This document shows, in pieces, positions 22,735 through 30,983 of a DNA stretch of 32,867 bases. Below the pieces are notes generated by a model. It was not told the DNA's origin. It saw nothing but the letters and a program-made list of their open reading frames with translations, and did not search any database. The position numbers and the translations under genes are program-made. The stretch comes from Chitinophaga pinensis (lineage in GTDB: Bacteria > Bacteroidota > Bacteroidia > SXHM01), in NCBI GenBank assembly GCA_945870105.1, contig CAMBRL010000022.1, forward strand, positions 1 to 32,867, given 5' to 3'. Position 1 is the first letter of the stretch, and each line of letters opens with the position of its first letter.

Positions 22735-25124
22735 TAATGCGTGATTTTTTTAACAATTTTTTTAAGCGAAATTAATATGTTGTAATAAAAAACAATAGAC
22801 TTAAAATCAGTATGTTTTCTGATAGGTTGTTTCATCATAATATCAAATTCTGATTCTGTTAAGCCAAGTTTTTTAATTACAAAATCTTTGTCTTCCTTTA
22901 ATTTAATGCTATCGTAGGCAGGTAATTTCATTAATTCAAGTGCTTCACTTCTTGTTAGTTGCCCCGAACATATTAAGGTAGAATAATGAGATTTTCTTTT
23001 GTCGGCATGAAATTTTACCGGCAATATATAGGACTGATAGAAACGTGTAAACACAGATTCATAATGCTTGCCTCCATAATCCCTCCATTCAAGTTCATCA
23101 ATAATTATTTGCTTTGCTTTGTTTTTATTGAAATCAATATAATCAAGAAGAGGAATAGTTTTTATTCTTTTTACTCTTTTGTAATAAAATGATTTTAACT
23201 CTCCCAATGTTGGGAAGGTCTTGATTGGAATTTTTCCGAAATTTCGATGAATGTCTTTTATGTTCATTAGGTCATTTTTTAAGTGAGCCCAATTGGGTGG
23301 TATGCGCCCTTCAGTAACAATATTTTCACCACTTAAGATGTACTTTACATTGTGTTTTGCTGCTATTTTATAAAGTATTGCGTTTATTGCATGATCTGTA
23401 AGTGCTTCAATGTCTACTACAGATGCTTTAAAATAGGATAATTGTAAATCCCTGAACTCGTTCCAGTTTATAACATGTGTATATAAATCAAAGCCTAATT
23501 TTCTTACAATATTTTCAATATTTTTTACTGCAAGTTCTGAGTTCCATCCATTGTCGAGATGTACAATTAATGGGCGTAATCCTAACTCTTTAGCTTTGTA
23601 GGCAACATAGCTACTGTCAACTCCACCGCTTAAGCCAATTATGCAATCATAGTCACTGTTTTTTTTATTGTTTTTTAATTCAAATACAAGTTTTGCTAAA
23701 GCATTTTCGTTATTCTTAGTTAATAGTAAGTGTCTTTTAGATATATCATCGTATGCCTTACACATATTACATACTCCGTGATTATCAAAGGTAATATCTG
23801 GATAATCAATATTATCGAGGATACATCGCGAACAAATCTTGTAAGTCTCGTTATCTAAAGAGAAAATCTCATTAATGAAAATCTCATTATTCTTAGTATT
23901 GTTAAATTTATTATTCCACGTATTGTATGCGTTAGTGCAGAGCGTTTTATATTCAAAATCATTAAGTGAATGGATGCGCTCAATTGCATCTTTAACTTCC
24001 TTTACTGATGGATTTGCTGATAATAGAACCCCATTTTTATTATCCTGAACAATTTCTTTAGTTCCACCTACATCGGTTGCAATTACAGGAACTCCAAACG
24101 CCATAGCTTCCATAATTGAAACAGGCAAGCCCTCTGACCAGCTTGTATTAATTAAAAGATTTACCGGGTGACTTTTTATAAACTTAAATATTTCACTTTT
24201 AGATAATGTGCCGTGAAACTTATAACTCACATTTTTTTTATGCGCCAGTAGTTTATTTGCATCTTGTTCAATAAGAACAGTGTTATCAATATAGCCACCC
24301 AAATGATGCCATTCAATATCAAAGTTATCAATCAGTGAAATGCTCTCTGCTACTAATTCAAGTCGCTTAACTTTTGAAATGAATGAAAGAGTAATAATGA
24401 ATATTTTTTTTCTGTCAGGTGGTTGCATCGGAAAATTATTGACAGATGTGCCAAGGTAATTCGTTTTGACTTTATTTTTATCAATTCCGGGAACAGTTGC
24501 CAGTAAGTATTCTCTCCCGTTCTCTGATATTGTAAATATTCTATCAATTGCGGAAAATATAAAATTTCTGAAAGGAAGATATGCAGGCTTGTGCCTGAAC
24601 ATATACAAATCCCATCCATGAACTCTGGTAAATGTTTTAATTTCCTTGTTTTTCTTTTTTAGCAGGGCAAGACTGAACGTAAAGTAAGTGCACCAATAAC
24701 TGTAAAAATAATATGATCCTTTGTGACTATTATCTTTATTAATTAATTGATGTAAAAACTGATAAAATTGTAATCCGTGTATTAAGTAAGAAAATAGTAG
24801 TCTAAGAGAAGAAAAAGTTAATTGTAGTTTGTATTTATTTCTAAGTATGCTTATTTCATCTAGTATATGAGGACTGATAATAGCAAAACGAAGTGCTTTA
24901 ATTCTTGACTTTAAATTATTCTCTGAAACATAATATTGAAATTCTATATTTTCAGGAATTGGAAATTTGGGAGTTCGCTCATTCACGCTAACCGGATTAG
25001 TAACGATAAGAGTTATTTTATCAAACCTTTTAGAAAGCGCAATTAACTCATCCTCCAGAAATGGCTCACCATTTCCATACGGATAGTCAGAAACAATTAT
25101 GTAAAGTCTTTTCTCGTTAAGCAT
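22734..25124 (-). CDS. Fusion of GT4 glycosyltransferase and N-acetyl-sugar amidotransferase (PseA/WbpG-like)
   Basis: A 796-residue two-part protein. Residues 1 to about 420 are a GT4 glycosyltransferase: opening LYIIVSDYPYGNGEPFLEDE, FTRVHGWDLYMFR, and SEGLPVSIMEAMAFGVPVIA with the donor-binding E-x7-E. From about 425 an N-acetyl-sugar amidotransferase domain begins: zinc-type Cys pairs in KICSRCILDN (Cys431, Cys434) and CNMCKAYD, the ATP-pyrophosphatase loop S499-GGVDS504, IVHLDNGWNSE, and ILSGENIVTEGRIPPNW. Such enzymes make acetamidino sugars from UDP- or nonulosonate precursors with ammonia, often supplied by HisH/HisF-like partners, none of which is in the window. The two activities are usually separate genes. 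The gene is very AT-rich. A -7 element lies at 25151-25158. Confidence 0.88.
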   Translation of the reverse strand: MLNEKRLYIIVSDYPYGNGEPFLEDELIALSKRFDKITLIVTNPVSVNERTPKFPIPENIEFQYYVSENNLKSRIKALRFAIISPHILDEISILRNKYKLQLTFSSLRLLFSYLIHGLQFYQFLHQLINKDNSHKGSYYFYSYWCTYFTFSLALLKKKNKEIKTFTRVHGWDLYMFRHKPAYLPFRNFIFSAIDRIFTISENGREYLLATVPGIDKNKVKTNYLGTSVNNFPMQPPDRKKIFIITLSFISKVKRLELVAESISLIDNFDIEWHHLGGYIDNTVLIEQDANKLLAHKKNVSYKFHGTLSKSEIFKFIKSHPVNLLINTSWSEGLPVSIMEAMAFGVPVIATDVGGTKEIVQDNKNGVLLSANPSVKEVKDAIERIHSLNDFEYKTLCTNAYNTWNNKFNNTKNNEIFINEIFSLDNETYKICSRCILDNIDYPDITFDNHGVCNMCKAYDDISKRHLLLTKNNENALAKLVFELKNNKKNSDYDCIIGLSGGVDSSYVAYKAKELGLRPLIVHLDNGWNSELAVKNIENIVRKLGFDLYTHVINWNEFRDLQLSYFKASVVDIEALTDHAINAILYKIAAKHNVKYILSGENIVTEGRIPPNWAHLKNDLMNIKDIHRNFGKIPIKTFPTLGELKSFYYKRVKRIKTIPLLDYIDFNKNKAKQIIIDELEWRDYGGKHYESVFTRFYQSYILPVKFHADKRKSHYSTLICSGQLTRSEALELMKLPAYDSIKLKEDKDFVIKKLGLTESEFDIMMKQPIRKHTDFKSIVFYYNILISLKKIVKKITH

Positions 25125-25150
25125 TTGTCATAAATGATTTGGTAGCGCTG

Positions 25151-25158
25151 CAAAACTA
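25151..25158 (-). promoter_or_regulatory. -7 promoter element of the sugar genes
   Basis: On the minus strand TAGTTTTG matches TAnnTTTG and lies 27 bases before the ATG at 25124. The sequence at the expected -33 position has no good TTG. It suggests that the fusion gene and the following glycosyltransferase gene have their own promoter, separate from the DCC gene. Confidence 0.4.
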
Positions 25159-25163
25159 TTCAT

Positions 25164-25574
25164 TTACGACTCAATAAAAAGCTTTTTTAGTTCCGGTTTT
25201 GGAATCATACAACTCTCTTGTTTGCCAAACCAGCGATAGCGGTTGCGCGCTACAAAATCATAAATGCTGTCGCGCATAAATCTCGGAATGATGATAAATA
25301 CATAAAGCGCAGAATAAATTCCGCCCAATTGTTTTGCTATTTGCAGTGCAGCTGTGGATTTTAGCTCAATAGCATTATTTTCAAGAAGCATAACACTGTC
25401 AATGTTCTTATTCGCTAAATCAAACTTTTCAATAATTCTTTTTCCAAATTCTGATTGCAGAGAAGCAAATCTGAAAATGCTTTTTTTGTCGTGTTTTATA
25501 ATAAACTGAACAGAAGAATTGCAAAGGTTACAAACTCCATCAAACAGAATAATAGGGTGATTAAGTTCTTCCAT
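25164..25574 (-). CDS. DCC-family thiol-disulfide oxidoreductase-like protein
   Basis: A 136-residue protein of the DCC (DUF393) family. The defining motif is near the start: FDGVCNLCN with Cys15 and Cys18 after Asp12. The rest fits the family: FRFASLQSEFG, IDSVMLLENNAIELKSTAALQIAKQLGG, and the C-terminal FVARNRYRWFGKQESCM. The family is thioredoxin-like in part and its reaction is not established. Its ATG is one base away from the stop of the upstream T9SS cargo gene (25576), so the two are probably cotranscribed, although a functional link is not obvious. Confidence 0.88.
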   Translation of the reverse strand: MEELNHPIILFDGVCNLCNSSVQFIIKHDKKSIFRFASLQSEFGKRIIEKFDLANKNIDSVMLLENNAIELKSTAALQIAKQLGGIYSALYVFIIIPRFMRDSIYDFVARNRYRWFGKQESCMIPKPELKKLFIES

Positions 25575-25575
25575 T

Positions 25576-28329
25576 TCAGTGGTTGACTACAAATTTTTTC
25601 ACAACTGAATTGACTTTTGTCTTCATCACTAGTACATAAATTCCTGATGAGAATACATTAGTGTTTACAGTCAGATTAGTTTGCCCTTTTTGTAATTGAG
25701 CAGAAAATATGTGTTGTCCTGTAATATTGTAGATATCAGCAACAGCGTTGCTTTTAAGTGGCTCTGAGAAATTTAGAGTAGTATTTTCGTTGCAAGGATT
25801 TGGAAACAATAGAGCATCAATGTTTTGTATTTCAGGTTTTGAAATCCCCGTTGTAATGCCTGTTGTGTCGCCTTTGTAATAGCTTACACCGCCCGTATAA
25901 TTTCCAATAACTATGTCCATCAGGTTATCGTTATTAAGGTCTGTTCCAGAAACGCTTGAGCGAACGCCTTCAAATAAATCAAGCACTCCTTTTTTAGGAA
26001 ATGAAGGCCTGAGTGTTAGTTTCATATTTGGTCTCAGCGTTCCTGAAGTAGTTGAAGTCATTGTGCAACCTGCAGCATTGTTTGCTGAGGCTGCAACATT
26101 AGAAACAAATCCTGTTGAGCTGCAATATACACTGCTGTTTGTGCTTACAGAAAGCGTTGTGTCAAAACAAACCTGCACCAATAAATCAGACCCGGGATTC
26201 CAAGTAAATTTCTGGTCAAATACAAACTCTTTCCAGCCTGTTGTATCAATTACAGCATCTTCAAAAAATACCGTTGTTGAATTCAGGTCTTCAAATTCAG
26301 TTAAGTCACCGCTCTCCCTGTTTGCAAGGTTAATTTTAAAATTATAAATTGTTCCGCCAGCTGCTGAATCAACATTAAATGCAATAGTTTCAATAATTCC
26401 ATTTTGAAAACCTGATGATTGTAATTCTTCTGCTTTGATTAAAAACTGATTTCTCCCGTTTTTAAATTCTGAACCAAAAGGTGTTGTTTGTGCATCAGAG
26501 GAAATAGTGGTTCCTGTGCCTATTTCTGCATTAAGTAGGTTGGCTGAATTTAAGGTTTCTTCAATGCCGATGTATTGATGAATGTCACCACTTTCAGAGC
26601 CTACAAAAAGCTGCAGCTCATCATTTATGCTAAACATAAAAGGTGTGCTGTAGCCAATATTAAAACCTTGTTTTCTTACATCAACTCCGCCAAAATCTTC
26701 TGATATCAGGGTGAAAACAGGATTGTTTGCAGTCCCCGTATTTTCATAATAATTCAGGTTGCCGTTGCGCTCGCCAATTATAAGGTCTAAGAGTGTGTCG
26801 CCATTTACATCAAATAGTTGTGGTGCTGCATTTAAACCTACATCAATAAAGTTAGGTTGTGAAAGAACAAAACTTGCTGCTTGTCCCGGCTGAGCATTAT
26901 TTTCAAAAACATGAATGTATCCGTCAAGCCCACCAAGTATCATTTCAGAAACATCATCACCGTCAATATCGCCAAAGGTTGGAACAAGACTCTTAATATT
27001 TAATGCTTCAATGCCCGCATAGTCGCGGGTTATAAGCTGAAATGCGGGGTCGCTTACAGTGCCTATGTTTCTGTAGTAGGACAGCTTGGATTTATAATTT
27101 CCATTGTCGGAATAGTAACCGTAGTTGCCTACAATCAAATCTTGAACCTCATCGTTATCCACATCAAAAAATACTGGGAATGAAACTTCGCCCACTTCAA
27201 TCATGTTCTCTTGTAAAAAATTATTTTGGATGAATTCAAAATCGGGTTGAGATGTAATTCCATTGTTTTTGTAAAGCCATACACTGTTAAAGTCTTCGGT
27301 AATGTTGGTTGTATTCGGACTTGCAATCAAGTCCTTCACATTGTCGTTATCAATGTCTTCGTAAAACGCTGCCGGAAAAACAGCAATATCAGCAGCAGTT
27401 GTATTTGGCGGAGCAGCAGGATTCTGGTCATATATATGAGCATCCAGTAAAGTGCCGTCATTACTCAGTAGAACAAGGTTTTTAAATGAAATATCACCCA
27501 TCATAAATTCTTTAACTCCATCGTTATTCATGTCAAGTGCAAGTGTTGATGAACCGCTGTGGCGATTGCCGGCTTCTCCACGGAACTGCCCCCAGTAACA
27601 CGTGTCTAAATAAACTGCATTTGAAGCACTGTTCTCTGAAAAGTCGCCCCAGCATTGGTCATACAACGTAAATGAAAGACTATCGCTGTGGCCATAAAGT
27701 TCCTGACTTTGGTTGCTATGAAATTCAATCTGCAAACCTGAAATGTGAAACGTAAGCACATCTAAATCTCCGTCATTGTCCACATCAATAAAAGTGGGCA
27801 TATCAACCGGGCTGATGTAAAGTGCCAGATAATTGGGGTTGTAAAATGATTTCATATAGGTAGTCATCAACTCAAATGTAATGCTGTCTGCAGTTGTTGT
27901 TGTGTTGCGGTAAACAGCCGTTGCTCCGTTTGAGTAAGTGAAAATATCTTTCTTACCGTCCATATTGTAATCGCGCAGCAAAACCCAGTCGTGCAAAGTG
28001 CCGCGGTCGTCATGCTGGTTTACAAAATGTGTGCGGTATTGCGGTGCTAGTGTGTAATCAATTGTTCCCGCAGTTCCATTATTGATAAAGGTTGTTATCT
28101 TATTTCCTGCGCGATCAAAAACAAACAGGTCTTCAATGTTATCCATATTTAAATCAATGGTTGAAAACTGGCAGGAGTTAAGTCCGCCTGCCCACGCATA
28201 TTTCAGGGAGTTACTGTTGATTGTTACCGGAATAGAATCGTAACGGTTAAAATAAGGCTGTGCAGAAGAATTCAGAATTAAGAGTGAACAACTCAGAATC
28301 AACAGGGCAGTAAGAAAGCGTAATTTCAT
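25576..28329 (-). CDS. Secreted FG-GAP/VCBS repeat protein with type IX sorting domain
   Basis: A 917-residue secreted protein. Signal peptide about residues 1-23 (ending S-S-A-Q). The body carries at least nine Asp-rich repeat motifs of the FG-GAP/VCBS kind, such as DVDNDGDLDVL, DMNNDGVKEFM, DIDNDNVKDLI, DIDGDDVSEMI and DLNNDNLMDIVIGNY, which build calcium-binding beta-propellers. A separate beta-sandwich-like part near residues 610-790 interrupts the repeats. The last 77 residues (841-917) are a type A T9SS sorting domain: LFPNPCNENT, then DIYNITGQ and the final KKFVVNH. The protein should cross the outer membrane by type IX secretion and be anchored or released. The role is probably binding or adhesion; no catalytic motif is seen. 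A -7 element is at 28349-28356. Confidence 0.88.
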   Translation of the reverse strand: MKLRFLTALLILSCSLLILNSSAQPYFNRYDSIPVTINSNSLKYAWAGGLNSCQFSTIDLNMDNIEDLFVFDRAGNKITTFINNGTAGTIDYTLAPQYRTHFVNQHDDRGTLHDWVLLRDYNMDGKKDIFTYSNGATAVYRNTTTTADSITFELMTTYMKSFYNPNYLALYISPVDMPTFIDVDNDGDLDVLTFHISGLQIEFHSNQSQELYGHSDSLSFTLYDQCWGDFSENSASNAVYLDTCYWGQFRGEAGNRHSGSSTLALDMNNDGVKEFMMGDISFKNLVLLSNDGTLLDAHIYDQNPAAPPNTTAADIAVFPAAFYEDIDNDNVKDLIASPNTTNITEDFNSVWLYKNNGITSQPDFEFIQNNFLQENMIEVGEVSFPVFFDVDNDEVQDLIVGNYGYYSDNGNYKSKLSYYRNIGTVSDPAFQLITRDYAGIEALNIKSLVPTFGDIDGDDVSEMILGGLDGYIHVFENNAQPGQAASFVLSQPNFIDVGLNAAPQLFDVNGDTLLDLIIGERNGNLNYYENTGTANNPVFTLISEDFGGVDVRKQGFNIGYSTPFMFSINDELQLFVGSESGDIHQYIGIEETLNSANLLNAEIGTGTTISSDAQTTPFGSEFKNGRNQFLIKAEELQSSGFQNGIIETIAFNVDSAAGGTIYNFKINLANRESGDLTEFEDLNSTTVFFEDAVIDTTGWKEFVFDQKFTWNPGSDLLVQVCFDTTLSVSTNSSVYCSSTGFVSNVAASANNAAGCTMTSTTSGTLRPNMKLTLRPSFPKKGVLDLFEGVRSSVSGTDLNNDNLMDIVIGNYTGGVSYYKGDTTGITTGISKPEIQNIDALLFPNPCNENTTLNFSEPLKSNAVADIYNITGQHIFSAQLQKGQTNLTVNTNVFSSGIYVLVMKTKVNSVVKKFVVNH

Positions 28330-28348
28330 GAAAGCGTTAATAAGGCTG

Positions 28349-28356
28349 CAAAATTA
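28349..28356 (-). promoter_or_regulatory. -7 promoter element of the FG-GAP protein gene
   Basis: TAATTTTG on the minus strand, 20 bases before the ATG at 28329. It matches TAnnTTTG; no clear -33 TTG is present. The divergent gene has a weaker candidate, TATTTTCG, at 28406-28413 on the plus strand. Confidence 0.4.
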
Positions 28357-28436
28357 AGAATTTATTAAGCCTGATTTTTTTTATTCTTTACTTTATCATT
28401 TTTCCTATTTTCGCCTTGATTTTTAAACCAAACCCA

Positions 28437-30281
28437 ATGAAATACTTTTACTTAGCTCTTGTTTCTTTTATTACGCTTAATGCTTTTGCCCAGGGCGAAC
28501 AAACCTACAACGATTACAATTCCAGAAGTGAATTGAACCCGCAGTTTGCACCGTTTTATCATGGAGTTGCATCATTTGACCCTTTGCCCGATGGTGTGCT
28601 TATCTGGACTCGCATAACAGTAGATAATCCCGGTTCGGTGGATGTAAACTGGAGGTTTGCAACCGACACATTGTTTAATAACATTGTTGCTTCGGGTACA
28701 GAAACAACCGATGAGAATAAAGATTATACTATTACTGTTGATGTAACAGGGCTGCAGCCAAACACCTGGTACTATTATGAGTTTAGCAACAGCGGCAGAT
28801 ATTCACTGATTGGAAGAACTAAAACTGCTCCGGTTGGTGATGTTGATAGTTTGCGTTTCGCACTTGTTTCGTGTGCTGATTACGAAAACGGATATTATAA
28901 TGCTTTCAAACACATAGGTCAGCGCAACGATATTGATGCGGTGTTGCATGTAGGCGATTATATTTATGAATATGCTGCCGGAGGTGCAATTTCCGGGCGT
29001 GAACACGAACCCGTTACTGAAATTGTTTCTTTGGATGATTACCGTACCCGTTTATCTCAATACCGCTTAGACGCTGATTTGCGTTACGCTCATCAACAAT
29101 ATCCGTTTATTTATGTTTGGGATGACCATGAAATAGCAAATAACACCTGGCACGGTGGAGCTGAAAACCATACAGAAGGCGCTGAAGGTGTTTGGGCAGA
29201 CAGGGTAACTGCTGCTCACAGAGCCAATAATGAGTGGCTTCCTAAGCGTTTAAGTAATTCTGCAGACCTTGATAAAATATACCGCACCGTGCGCTATGGT
29301 GATTTGTTAAACTTATACATGCTTGATACCCGTTTTTATGCGCGTGATGAGCAGGGGGCAGGTGCAGAGGCTGACCGCAAGCTTGTTGGTGTTGAACAAA
29401 TGGATTGGCTTACTAATCAAATGGACACAACAACCGTATTGTGGAATATTTTAGGGCAACAGGTAATGGTTGCACCGCTTAAAGTTTTTGGAATTGTAGT
29501 GAACAACGATCAGTGGGATGGTTATCCTGCAGAACGCGATACCCTTTACCAGCGCATACAAGACCTCGGTATTGAAAACGTGGTTGCACTTACAGGTGAT
29601 ATTCACTCTTCATGGGCAAATGATTTACCATTGAGTAATTATGATAACTCAGATCTTCAGAATATAATCGGTTCGGTGGGTGTTGAGTTTGTTGCAACCA
29701 GCATTACATCGGGTGGAGCACCAGGGGTTCCGCAAAGTATTATTACCGGACAAAACCCGCACATCCGCTATGTAGATCTTGCCAAGCGAGGTTATCTTTT
29801 ATTGGATGTAAATAAAACCCGCACTCAGGGCGACTGGTATTATGTAAGCACGATCACCGACCAAAACTTTACAGTTGAATCGCCACAAAACTGGTATGTA
29901 AATGAAGGCGAAACATTTTTGCAGGTGGCGCAGCAAGGTCCAAGTGTATACCTTGGTGAATTGCAGCCTCAGGCTCCTTTGTTACCTAATAATCCTGTTT
30001 CGGTGGGTGAAAATGATCCGGTTGCAGCATTAGTAGGTGTTTATCCTAATCCGTTTGTTGACCGCATTGTGCTTCAGTTTAACCTGTTCAGGTCAGAAGA
30101 GGTTTTGATTGAAATGTATGACAACACCGGCAAAACTGTTTACAGCAAAAACCTTGGTAAAGTGCGTGATGGCTTGAATTATTTTGAAATGCGCGACTTA
30201 AATCTTTCTACAGGTGCTTACTTCCTTTCAATGAAAGTTGCAGACAAACAGCTGAACAAAATTTTAGTAAAAACGAAATAA
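28437..30281 (+). CDS. PhoD-type alkaline phosphatase/phosphodiesterase with type IX sorting domain
   Basis: A 614-residue exported phosphoesterase. Signal peptide about residues 1-19 (ending A-F-A-Q). An Fn3-like PhoD N-terminal domain (about 35-130; HGVASFDPLPDGVLIWTR is its hallmark opening) precedes the metallophosphatase domain (about 138-480). Metal-site motifs are LVSCADY, HVGDYIYEY, D229-D-H-E232 followed by I-A-N-N, and T-G-D388-I-H390-S-S. The last 79 residues (from Y536, VYPNPFVDRIVLQF) are a type A T9SS sorting domain ending KILVKTK. PhoD enzymes release phosphate from mono- and diesters, using calcium and iron. I chose ATG at 28437; a TTG at 28416 would place seven polar residues before the signal. 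The gene is divergent from the other T9SS cargo gene. Confidence 0.92.
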   Translation: MKYFYLALVSFITLNAFAQGEQTYNDYNSRSELNPQFAPFYHGVASFDPLPDGVLIWTRITVDNPGSVDVNWRFATDTLFNNIVASGTETTDENKDYTITVDVTGLQPNTWYYYEFSNSGRYSLIGRTKTAPVGDVDSLRFALVSCADYENGYYNAFKHIGQRNDIDAVLHVGDYIYEYAAGGAISGREHEPVTEIVSLDDYRTRLSQYRLDADLRYAHQQYPFIYVWDDHEIANNTWHGGAENHTEGAEGVWADRVTAAHRANNEWLPKRLSNSADLDKIYRTVRYGDLLNLYMLDTRFYARDEQGAGAEADRKLVGVEQMDWLTNQMDTTTVLWNILGQQVMVAPLKVFGIVVNNDQWDGYPAERDTLYQRIQDLGIENVVALTGDIHSSWANDLPLSNYDNSDLQNIIGSVGVEFVATSITSGGAPGVPQSIITGQNPHIRYVDLAKRGYLLLDVNKTRTQGDWYYVSTITDQNFTVESPQNWYVNEGETFLQVAQQGPSVYLGELQPQAPLLPNNPVSVGENDPVAALVGVYPNPFVDRIVLQFNLFRSEEVLIEMYDNTGKTVYSKNLGKVRDGLNYFEMRDLNLSTGAYFLSMKVADKQLNKILVKTK

Positions 30282-30410
30282 ACTCGAGTTATAACAGTTA
30301 TTTAAAACAAGTAGTTTGTCGGTTTTTTAGAATTATAATAACATTAATAAAGTATTTTTAAATTCGCAAAGTTTGATAATTGATTTTAGCAAAGGCAGCG
30401 AAGGTTAAAT

Positions 30411-30971
30411 ATGGGGAACGAAAGGGCATTTTTAAACGGTCTTATGGATGGCGATGAGATTCTGCTGAGCAGAGAAGGACTTATTACCAAAAGTGATATC
30501 CTGCTCATTCTGCCCGAGATTGAAACGCTGATTGATAAGTATAAAACCAGCAAAATTATCAAGCGCAAGATTGTAAACATTGCTATTGAGAGTTTACAAA
30601 ATCTGCAAATACACTCGTTTCTCGACCACGCAGAATCCTATGAACAAAAGCCTCTTTTTGTTTTAAGCAAGGCGGAGAATGACTTTTATGTATTCATCGG
30701 AAATCTGGTGAACAACAACGAAATTCATTACCTGAAAGACAAGTTGGTAAAGATTAACAGCCTTGAAGATGATGAGGTAAAATACCTGTACAGCGTTATT
30801 ATGAAACAAACTTTTGTCAAGTTCAGCGACAAGGGTGGCGCGGGTTTGGGTCTGGTGGACATGAAGAAAAAATCAGGACATCCTTTGCAATATCACTTTG
30901 CCAGAGTAGATGATTCGGTTTCGTACTTTGTACTGAAAGTGAAGATACCGATGAATGAAGACAATGCTTAA
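30411..30971 (+). CDS. SiaB-like (DUF6272) family protein
   Basis: A 186-residue cytoplasmic protein resembling the SiaB family, which has a histidine-kinase/anti-sigma-like ATPase fold; in Pseudomonas SiaB phosphorylates the partner SiaC while a PP2C enzyme, SiaA, reverses it. Supporting signs are KRKIVNIAIESLQNLQIHS (N-box-like helix), then LSKAENDFYVFIGNLV, and the C-terminal FSDKGGAGLGLVDMKKKSG with a G-x-G-L-G-L run like the ATP lid, ending in strands SVSYFVLKVKIP. No SiaC gene is adjacent; a PP2C-like end exists at the other edge of the window but is unrelated in position. It is followed 12 bases later, in the same frame, by a permease gene. Confidence 0.7.
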   Translation: MGNERAFLNGLMDGDEILLSREGLITKSDILLILPEIETLIDKYKTSKIIKRKIVNIAIESLQNLQIHSFLDHAESYEQKPLFVLSKAENDFYVFIGNLVNNNEIHYLKDKLVKINSLEDDEVKYLYSVIMKQTFVKFSDKGGAGLGLVDMKKKSGHPLQYHFARVDDSVSYFVLKVKIPMNEDNA

Positions 30972-30983
30972 ACCGCTACAACT

